NCBI GenBank assembly: GCA_030639305.1
Contig: DAOWCY010000285.1
Coordinates: forward strand, 1 to 7,591
Origin: JAGLQA01 sp023135565
Lineage (GTDB): Bacteria; Acidobacteriota; Aminicenantia; UBA2199
DNA length: 7,591 nucleotides
Reading direction: 5' to 3'
This document shows, piece by piece, positions 1 through 4,701 of the stretch. Both the position numbers and the translations under genes were made by a program. A model generated the notes under the pieces. That model made no database searches and was not told where the DNA came from. It saw nothing but the letters and a program-made list of their open reading frames with translations. How positions within the stretch are numbered: position 1 is the first letter of the stretch; every line of letters begins with the position of its first letter.

Positions 1-44
1 AAGTTTTTGTCCAACTTTTTTCAAAAAGTTGGCCGCCGGAGGCA
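1..44 (+). repeat. Interspersed terminator-like hairpin repeat, copy 1
   Basis: A 10-bp perfect inverted repeat (11-20 ccaacttttt with 23-32 aaaaagttgg) is followed at once by the GC-rich tail gccgccggaggc (33-44) and preceded by aagtttttgt. The same layout, with the identical tail, occurs at 4580-4636 in the opposite orientation. Only the outer blocks are conserved: the stem sequence differs but remains self-complementary, as expected for an element selected for structure. It may be cut off by the left edge. A terminator role is inferred; a T-run lies inside the stem rather than clearly after it. Confidence 0.6.
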
Positions 45-53
45 CTTCTAATA

Positions 54-82
54 GTGAAAAAAGTTTAGAAATGCGCTATAAT
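54..82 (+). promoter_or_regulatory. Possible sigma70-type promoter
   Basis: A perfect TATAAT stands at 77-82. The hexamer 17 nt upstream, gtgaaa at 54-59, matches TTGACA at four of six positions. No intact gene follows on this strand before 646; the nearest candidate is the decayed gene starting near 257, so this could be its surviving promoter. In AT-rich spacer DNA a lone TATAAT can be chance, so support is weak. Confidence 0.25.
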
Positions 83-132
83 AGAGCTATGCGGACGAGT
101 AATTATTATGATGGCAGCGAAACCCGGCGCGG

Positions 133-171
133 GGGGACGGCGTCCCCAGCCGATAATCCGTTGCGCGGCGG
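133..171 (+). repeat. 36-nt palindromic repeat (GGGGACGG type), copy 1
   Basis: The unit starts with a hairpin, ggggac (133-138) / ggc / gtcccc (142-147), followed by the constant block agccgataa (148-156) and a GC-rich end (tccgttgcgcggcg). Two further copies lie side by side at 2675-2746. The 5' hairpin and the agccgataa block are the most conserved parts. The unit resembles REP-type extragenic palindromes, but I do not recognise it as a named family. Confidence 0.65.
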
Positions 172-256
172 GCCGGTTATGGGCGCTGGTACTGCATTTT
201 ATGATAGTTATTCGCACTCGATACGCGATGATAGGAGCCTGCCGAACAGCCCCAAC

Positions 257-433
257 CTGGAAAACCAGAAGAAGGGGGCCGGTGCTTTACTTTTTTATTT
301 TTTCCCGCCGCAGTAGGCGCCGGTATGATTTTCTACAGCCAGTGCGGAAGTTTCAACCCCCACCCTGACACTCACCTCTCCCAACGGCGGTGAAAATTGG
401 CCAGCCGGTTCTGCCCGCGAAATAACCTGGCGA
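257..433 (+). pseudogene. Decayed secreted Ig-like (SPNGGENW-type) protein gene, N-terminal remnant
   Basis: One reading frame carries two pieces of an exported protein, interrupted by two in-frame stops (TAG 314-316, TGA 326-328). The first (257-313) reads LENQKKGAGALLFYFF, a basic then hydrophobic stretch like a signal peptide; the CTG at 257 sits where a start codon would be expected. The second (329-430) reads FSTASAEVSTPTLTLT, then SPNGGENWPAGSAREITW. The TLTSPNGGENW..GS...ITW pattern is typical of the first strands of Ig-like repeats (Kre9/KNH-like domain) in surface proteins of many environmental bacteria. After ITW, near 434, the family pattern stops and base composition turns AT-rich, suggesting a deletion or recombination junction. 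The frame stays open to TAA 596-598 without recognisable content. Clearly non-functional; what removed the rest is unknown. Confidence 0.6.
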
Positions 434-645
434 ATGCTATTCCTGGCTTGCAAAAATAAGCAAATTGTTATATCATTAAACTTACTTAAGAAAACGAAGG
501 ATAATTCTTTCCCTTCTAAACCATTACATGGCGGTAATGAACAGCGCGTTCGACGCATCTCAAGTTCCTGCTGCCGGATGGTCTTTTTCTCAAGCTAAAC
601 TATGAAGAAAAAGTTATTAAATTAACGGCAAAAACGAGGAAAACT
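434..645. other. Spacer upstream of the MFS gene, no gene seen
   Basis: This stretch is AT-rich to about 515 and mixed after that. I see no credible gene. A weak promoter candidate lies at 448-476. The frame of the MFS gene is open upstream as far as the TGA at 538-540 and would read STHLKFLLPDGLFLKLNYEE, which is protein-like but has no ATG or ribosome site. It could be the tail of another eroded gene or chance. Confidence 0.5.
448..476 (+). promoter_or_regulatory. Candidate promoter for the MFS gene
   Basis: TTGCAA at 448-453 (four of six to TTGACA) and TATCAT at 471-476 (five of six to TATAAT) are separated by exactly 17 nt. It would give a leader of about 160 nt before the ATG at 646. 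I found no better pair closer to the gene. Because this segment is AT-rich, a chance match is possible. Confidence 0.3.
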
Positions 646-1959
646 ATGGAAACATTGAGTATCTTTCATCCAGCGAAAAAAATCTACCGCTTTACCACTC
701 TTGTGTTTATCAGCTTAATCGCTTTCGGCAGCTATTTTGCCTACGACAGCATCGGGGCCATCTCCCCCTCCTTAGTGGAAGCCTTAGGAGAAGGACGGGA
801 TATTATCGGCAGCTTCTATACCGCCTACGGTATAGCCGCTATTTTCTCCGTATTTATCGGCGGGCTGCTGGTAGACCGTTTCGGCGTGAGAATTTCCAGT
901 ATCTGTTTTTCAACGATCGTTGCCGCTGGCGTTGCCTTAGTGGCTTTTTCCGACAATACTAACATTATATGGATAGGACGTTTTATTTTGGGCATCGGGG
1001 CCGAACCCTTATATGTAGCCATGAATGTGATGATTGCCCGCTGGTTTAAAGGTAAAGAACTGGCTTTTGCCTTTTCTCTCTCTCTTGTTTTTATGCGCCT
1101 CGGCACAATCTTCTCCTTCAATTCGGGAGAAGCCATAGCCAGATATTTCGGCCGCTACCAGGCCACATTAATTGCTGCATTGGTATTGTGCGGCTTCTCC
1201 CTGTTGATTAATTTTGTCTACAACCTGTTGGACAAACGGGGTGAAAAGATACTAAAAATAAAATCGGAAAGCGCTGATGAAGGCTTCTCCTTCTCAGACG
1301 TCAAGAAGTTTAAACCCAGTTTCTGGTATGTGTCCCTGCTTTGCGTTACCTTCTACTCGGCCATCTTTCCCTTTACTGCTTTATCCACCGATTTTTTTGT
1401 CGAAAAGTGGGGCATCATGAGATCGGTCGAAGCATCCGGGGGCTTTTTTAGCCAGGTCTTCGCCAACTTCCTGCGCCCTTTCGATACCGCGGGCGGAATC
1501 ACCTCTATCCCCATCGTTACCTCGATGGTCATTTCCCCATTTGTCGGACTGCTGGTGGATAAAATCGGCCGGCGCACCACCATGATGATTATCGGCTCTA
1601 TACTCATCATACCGGCTCACCTTTTAATGGGGTTGACCGACCTTTACCCGGTAATACCGATGATCATCCTGGGGGTTTCTTTTGTTCTTATTCCCGCTGC
1701 CATGTGGCCTTCCATTCCTTTATTGGTAAAAAAGAGTAGAACCGGCACAGCCTTCGGTTTAATGACCACTGTCCAGTTGGTGGGACTGGCCGCATTCCCC
1801 TTGCTGAACGGGATATTAAGAGATATGACCGAATCTTATACCGCCAGCATGATTATGTTTGCTTCTTTAGGCTTTTTAGGTTTGATCTTTGCCCTGCTTC
1901 TGAAAAGGTCGGATCGCAAGGATGGCGGAATCCTGGAAAGACCGGACAAAAAAAATTAA
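646..1959 (+). CDS. MFS transporter, MFSD1-like (possible dipeptide carrier)
   Basis: This 437-residue inner-membrane carrier has about twelve hydrophobic segments (roughly 16-36, 54-75, 85-101, 107-130, 138-160, 172-194, 226-248, 283-305, 310-330, 335-358, 365-388, 398-420). MFS motif A occurs in both halves, GGLLVDRFGVR (72-82) and GLLVDKIGRR (301-310). From memory it lines up well with animal MFSD1, a lysosomal dipeptide uniporter: GRFILGIGAEPL (111-122), WFKGKELAFAF (133-143), MRLGT (150-154), the LDKRGEKIL linker (195-203), the FPF...FFVEKWG region (241-256) and AMWPSIPLLV...GTAFGLM (352-373). E120 and R151 are buried charges in those motifs. The TM7-TM8 loop (256-285) looks longer than in MFSD1. 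GAGGA at 636-640, 5 nt before the ATG, supports the start. A terminator follows. MFS membership is near certain; peptide transport is inferred from the resemblance. Confidence 0.92.
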   Translation: METLSIFHPAKKIYRFTTLVFISLIAFGSYFAYDSIGAISPSLVEALGEGRDIIGSFYTAYGIAAIFSVFIGGLLVDRFGVRISSICFSTIVAAGVALVAFSDNTNIIWIGRFILGIGAEPLYVAMNVMIARWFKGKELAFAFSLSLVFMRLGTIFSFNSGEAIARYFGRYQATLIAALVLCGFSLLINFVYNLLDKRGEKILKIKSESADEGFSFSDVKKFKPSFWYVSLLCVTFYSAIFPFTALSTDFFVEKWGIMRSVEASGGFFSQVFANFLRPFDTAGGITSIPIVTSMVISPFVGLLVDKIGRRTTMMIIGSILIIPAHLLMGLTDLYPVIPMIILGVSFVLIPAAMWPSIPLLVKKSRTGTAFGLMTTVQLVGLAAFPLLNGILRDMTESYTASMIMFASLGFLGLIFALLLKRSDRKDGGILERPDKKN

Positions 1960-1971
1960 ACCGCGGCATGT

Positions 1972-2009
1972 AAACGTTACCCACCTATGTGGGACCGTTT
2001 GAGTTTTTT
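1972..2009 (+). terminator. Rho-independent terminator of the MFS gene
   Basis: A two-part stem, aaacg (1972-1976) with cgttt (1996-2000) and cccac (1980-1984) with gtggg (1989-1993), closes on the loop ctat. It is followed by gag and six T residues (2004-2009). It begins 12 nt after the MFS stop codon, the usual position for an intrinsic terminator. Confidence 0.8.
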
Positions 2010-2040
2010 GACCTACCTAAGCGGAGATGCGATCCCCGGA

Positions 2041-2067
2041 CCCCTTATAGGGGCGCGCCCCCGCCCG
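2041..2067. repeat. CCCCTTATAGG hairpin element, copy 1
   Basis: A hairpin cccct (2041-2045) / tat / agggg (2049-2053) runs into the palindrome gggcgcgccc (2051-2060) and further C/G runs. The 11-nt core ccccttatagg recurs at 4667-4677, again next to a GC-rich palindrome, between two other genes. It appears to be a second class of short extragenic palindrome. A T-run does not follow, so termination is not obvious. Confidence 0.4.
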
Positions 2068-2097
2068 TGAAAAAAAGTTAAAAAATTAAATTTATTG

Positions 2098-2131
2098 TTG
2101 ACTTATCGTTTAAAAACTGGTATCGTATAAT
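2098..2131 (+). promoter_or_regulatory. Promoter of the small exported-protein gene
   Basis: TTGACT (2098-2103) lies 17 nt before TATCGT (2121-2126), which carries an extended -10 TGG just upstream (2118-2120). A perfect TATAAT (2126-2131) overlaps the end of that hexamer but would be 22 nt from TTGACT. Either -10 gives a start shortly before a 5-bp GC hairpin (cccgg 2133-2137 with ccggg 2142-2146) that sits directly ahead of the ribosome site. The TTGAC...TGGTA pattern also appears before the M23 gene. Confidence 0.65.
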
Positions 2132-2159
2132 ACCCGGTGGCCCGGGTAAGGAAATACCT

Positions 2160-2672
2160 ATGAAAAGAGCTTTATGGTTTGCATTATTAGCGGTTGTTTT
2201 TTTGATATTGTCGGCTCATCCCGGATGTAAGAAATGGGAAGGCCGTTATTACATATCCAGTGCCGCTGCTTCAACTATGTATTTTGCAGATACGGATGAA
2301 AGTCTATTCTCAGTGGGTATAGAGGTAGCAAATTCGGAACGGGCGGGAGTGGGGGCTGTTTTTGTAGATTGGGATTTTGAAGTATGTGAAGATGAAGACT
2401 TGATACTAAAAATTAATAAAGCAAATTACGATTCTCTCGATTTTATTATGACAATCTATTCTGAAAGCCCTATACCCGATAGTTCGACATACTCCTCCCA
2501 GGGCTTCCTGAACGTGCTGACAGGAAGGGCTAAAGACACATGGAAAGTACCCGGGGATGTTTTTAATGGAAAAACACCGAATAAACTTAAATACAGCGTT
2601 ATTATAGTGGATGACAATGGTTATACCACTGTGTTTTCCGGGGAACTGGGAATCTCCCACCTGGCGTATTAG
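2160..2672 (+). CDS. Small exported or lipid-anchored protein, unknown function
   Basis: I do not recognise this 170-residue protein. It starts with a basic and hydrophobic export signal (residues 2-18) ending in HPGC, with Cys at 23; this could be a lipoprotein anchor, but His at -3 and Pro at -2 are a poor lipobox, so ordinary secretion is also possible. The rest alternates short hydrophobic and polar stretches, e.g. SVGIEVANS (51-59) and YSVIIVDDNGYTTVFSGELG near the C terminus, which suggests a compact beta-sandwich. The DEDLIL region near 77-83 is acidic. AAGGA (2148-2152) lies 7 nt before the ATG, and the gene has its own promoter. Downstream are two palindromic repeats and a convergent operon, so it is a single-gene unit and its context gives no clue to its job. 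Confidence 0.75.
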   Translation: MKRALWFALLAVVFLILSAHPGCKKWEGRYYISSAAASTMYFADTDESLFSVGIEVANSERAGVGAVFVDWDFEVCEDEDLILKINKANYDSLDFIMTIYSESPIPDSSTYSSQGFLNVLTGRAKDTWKVPGDVFNGKTPNKLKYSVIIVDDNGYTTVFSGELGISHLAY

Positions 2673-2674
2673 CA

Positions 2675-2707
2675 GGGACGGCGGCCCCAGCCGATAAGCA
2701 GCTTCGC
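2675..2707 (+). repeat. 36-nt palindromic repeat, copy 2
   Basis: The unit begins 2 nt after the stop codon of the preceding gene: gggacggcggcccc (2675-2688), agccgataa (2689-2697), then gcagcttcgcgg. Relative to the other copies the hairpin carries a T-to-G change (gtcccc becomes ggcccc), which weakens the stem. It is directly followed by copy 3 in the same orientation. Confidence 0.65.
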
Positions 2708-2709
2708 GG

Positions 2710-2746
2710 GGGGACGGTGTCCCCAGCCGATAAGCCGCTTTGCGGC
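2710..2746 (+). repeat. 36-nt palindromic repeat, copy 3
   Basis: This is the best-formed copy. It has a perfect 6-bp hairpin ggggac (2710-2715) / ggt / gtcccc (2719-2724), the constant agccgataa (2725-2733), and a second perfect hairpin gccgc (2734-2738) / ttt / gcggc (2742-2746). So a unit can fold as two stems joined by the conserved linker. It may also help end + strand transcripts between these convergent genes. Confidence 0.65.
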
Positions 2747-2783
2747 AAAACAGCCCTAACCCCGGTTTTCAATCCCAGCTTAT

Positions 2784-2810
2784 AAAAAATCCAAAGCCCG
2801 CGGCGCGGGC
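2784..2810 (-). terminator. Terminator of the ABC transporter operon
   Basis: Read on the - strand, a 6-bp GC stem (gcccgc / gcc / gcgggc, 2810-2796) begins 6 nt after the permease stop codon and is followed by tttggatttttt (2795-2784). This is a standard intrinsic terminator layout. The same 15-nt hairpin occurs at 4679-4693 in the opposite orientation. Confidence 0.75.
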
Positions 2811-2816
2811 GCTCTC

Positions 2817-3629
2817 TTAGCCGTTGGGCAAATCCCGGCGATTAAAGAGCAGGGCGGAAATGAAAAACATGATCCCGGATATTAACAGGATAATAACCGA
2901 CTGGGTAAAATCTACCCTGGAACCGGTCAGGATTTTCATAGGCTGGTAATAAGAGAAAGGATTGATGGGCGCTAAAAATTTTAGGGGCGACCAGAGATTG
3001 GCGGCCATATCCAGGATATAACAAAGAAAAAGAAAGACGGTGGAATAGGTGTAAAAATTTTTCCCGGAATCGGTAAAATAGGAAAAGAGGGCAATATAAC
3101 CGGCGCAAAAGACCATCAGCAAATAAAGATTCCAACTGAGAGAAACAAAATGGCCCGGCGAAAGTTTGCCCCCGTGGAATAAGGCAATGCCTGAAGCGGT
3201 GGAGAGGAAAACAACCAACGCTAAAAAAGCTAATCCGGCATATACGATAATAGCTAAATTGAGATATATTCTTTTCCTGGAAATGGGCCGGCTCAAGGTA
3301 AAACCGATAGTTCCGGAGACGATTTCCGCAGCCAATACCTGCCGGAAAGCTGTGAAGATAAACAAAATAAACAGCGTAAACATTAAAGGATGAATGTAAC
3401 CGAAAGTTATCAGCCCATACTTGAGTATGGCATCCATGAATCCTTCTCCTACGAGTTTCTGCAATGCTGCCGGCGCTTCTTTCACATCTCTCAACATCTC
3501 GGTCTGAATTTTGGCGGAAGTGGCCAGCAGCGCAAAAAGCATCTCAAATAAATAGAGCGCCGCGCCCATTAGTAACATTTTTTTCCAGATATCCTTCAGC
3601 GACTGCTTTAAGTGTACCGCACCGTTCAT
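2817..3629 (-). CDS. ABC-2 type transporter permease subunit
   Basis: This 270-residue membrane protein has about six hydrophobic segments (near 18-38, 76-98, 121-145, 165-184, 194-212 and 242-262), the normal size and topology for an ABC-2 permease. Between segments 2 and 3 the stretch EIVSGTIGFTLSRPISRKRIY (102-122) matches the cytoplasmic coupling motif of the family (pattern G....LS.P.SR...). It ends in FNRRDLPNG, again typical. The loop between segments 1 and 2 (about 39-75) is the largest outer loop. The ATG overlaps the ATPase stop as ATGA, with GAGGA 6 nt ahead, so translation is coupled and the two proteins should form one exporter with two copies of each. The substrate cannot be told from sequence. 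Confidence 0.9.
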   Translation of the reverse strand: MNGAVHLKQSLKDIWKKMLLMGAALYLFEMLFALLATSAKIQTEMLRDVKEAPAALQKLVGEGFMDAILKYGLITFGYIHPLMFTLFILFIFTAFRQVLAAEIVSGTIGFTLSRPISRKRIYLNLAIIVYAGLAFLALVVFLSTASGIALFHGGKLSPGHFVSLSWNLYLLMVFCAGYIALFSYFTDSGKNFYTYSTVFLFLCYILDMAANLWSPLKFLAPINPFSYYQPMKILTGSRVDFTQSVIILLISGIMFFISALLFNRRDLPNG

Positions 3630-4528
3630 TCTTCTTCCTCCCGGTAATAGCTTAAGAATATATCCTCGAGACTGGGATCAGGCCGGGAAATATCTTCTAT
3701 ATCGAATCCTGATAGGAGGCCGATCACATCGTTAATATCTCCTGTTAAGCGGGCATGGAGAACATTGTCCTGCAAAGAAACTATCTCCCAGGCTTTTGAT
3801 TCCAGGTCCGGGCGCTTGACTTTTCTCTTGAAACGCACATGAACCGGCCGGGCCATATGCGCTTTCAGGTCTTTAACTTTCTCCACCGTCGCCAGCCTGC
3901 CCCCGCGGATAATGGCGGCGCTGTCGCAGACCTGCTCGACTTCACGCAGGTGGTGAGAAGATATAAAAACCGTGCCGCCATTGTCCCGGTATTCTTTTAG
4001 TAGTTCATAGAATCTATGCTGCATCACCGGGTCCAGCCCTTCGGCAGGCTCATCCATAATCAAAAGCCGCGGTCGATGCTGGAAAGCCTGGATGATAGCG
4101 ATTTTCCTGGCCATGCCCGAGGAGTAGTCTTTCACCCGGCGCTGGAGATCGGAGGATGCGAAATCGAACCTATCTAAAAGCTTTTGCCGGTAAGCAAAAT
4201 CCGCCCGGAGAAAAAATTTGCCCATATATTTGAGAAAGTTCTCGCCGGTCATATGCGGATGAGGCTTTATGGAACCGGGTATATAACCGGTATCCTTAGA
4301 TATGGTCAATCTTTTCTTTGAGATGTCTTTGCCGAATATCTGTCCCCTGCCGGAAGTGGGAAAGATCAGGTTTAAGAGCAAACGTATGGTAGTGGTTTTC
4401 CCGGCGCCGTTAGCACCCAAAAAACCGAAAATTTCGCCTGCCCGCACGGTCAATGTCAGGTCTTCGACACCTATAATGCCTTTAGCATAATATTTTGTCA
4501 GCCCGAAGGTTTCGATTATTTTTCCCAT
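3626..4528 (-). CDS. ABC transporter ATP-binding protein
   Basis: This 300-residue ATPase drives the permease encoded after it. Visible motifs are Walker A GANGAGKTT (38-46), signature YSSGM (135-139, in place of LSGGQ), Walker B RLLIMDEP (154-161), D-loop GLDP (164-167) and the switch His in ISSHHL (189-194). The Q-loop region reads TGYIPGSIKPHPHMTGEN (80-97) without an obvious Gln, as in many ABC-2 type ATPases. Residues about 220-300 form the C-terminal extension common in this group, ending DPSLEDIFLSYY. No strong ribosome site precedes the ATG (only aaag); TATAAA (4538-4533) lies 4 nt upstream. No in-frame alternative ATG exists nearby, since an upstream TAA closes the frame. Drug, lipid or peptide export are all possible; the family is sure, the substrate is not. 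Confidence 0.93.
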   Translation of the reverse strand: MGKIIETFGLTKYYAKGIIGVEDLTLTVRAGEIFGFLGANGAGKTTTIRLLLNLIFPTSGRGQIFGKDISKKRLTISKDTGYIPGSIKPHPHMTGENFLKYMGKFFLRADFAYRQKLLDRFDFASSDLQRRVKDYSSGMARKIAIIQAFQHRPRLLIMDEPAEGLDPVMQHRFYELLKEYRDNGGTVFISSHHLREVEQVCDSAAIIRGGRLATVEKVKDLKAHMARPVHVRFKRKVKRPDLESKAWEIVSLQDNVLHARLTGDINDVIGLLSGFDIEDISRPDPSLEDIFLSYYREEEE

Positions 4529-4579
4529 GGTCTTTATACGTGATTTTTATGGCATATGTTATTACTATGAAATTACTTT

Positions 4580-4636
4580 GCCTCCGGCGGCCAAAACCCT
4601 TTTGAAAAAGGGTTCTGGACTCCCAAAACTTTTCAT
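4580..4636 (-). repeat. Interspersed terminator-like hairpin repeat, copy 2
   Basis: On the - strand this reads aaaagttttgggagtccag, then a stem, then ggccgccggaggc (4592-4580). The stem pairs 4595-4603 (aaccctttt) with 4606-4614 (aaaagggtt) and extends by cca/tgg (4591-4593 with 4616-4618) across one mismatch. It has the same order of blocks as 1-44. It lies after the M23 gene and before the ABC operon, so it could end the M23 transcript. Confidence 0.65.
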
Positions 4637-4663
4637 GAGCGATACGCTTTCCTGTTACTCGAA

Positions 4664-4697
4664 AGCCCCTTATAGGCTGCCCGCGCCGCGGGCCGGC
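4664..4697. repeat. CCCCTTATAGG hairpin element, copy 2, with GC palindrome
   Basis: The core ccccttatagg (4667-4677) sits inside an agcc...ggct pairing (4664-4678) and adjoins the perfect hairpin gcccgc (4679-4684) / gcc / gcgggc (4688-4693). The 15-nt hairpin is the reverse complement of 2796-2810. It begins a few bases after the M23 stop codon. On the - strand no T-run follows, so it may act more as an mRNA 3' end stabiliser than as a terminator. Confidence 0.45.
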
Positions 4698-4701
4698 CCC
4701 T

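Noticed and set aside
29..316. 95-codon open frame from an ATG at 29
   Set aside because: It runs through the hairpin repeat, the 36-nt repeat and the decayed signal-peptide segment, and has no ribosome site. Its protein-like part is explained by the pseudogene.
295..558. 87-codon open frame on the - strand
   Set aside because: It opposes the Ig-like remnant, has no family pattern and no ribosome site.
541..645. Upstream extension of the MFS protein in the open frame
   Set aside because: There is no ATG, GTG or TTG with a ribosome site there, whereas GAGGA stands 5 nt before the ATG at 646.
2675..2746. CRISPR array suggested by regularly spaced repeats
   Set aside because: Two adjacent units with no unique spacers between them and hairpins inside each unit; this is a tandem extragenic palindrome.
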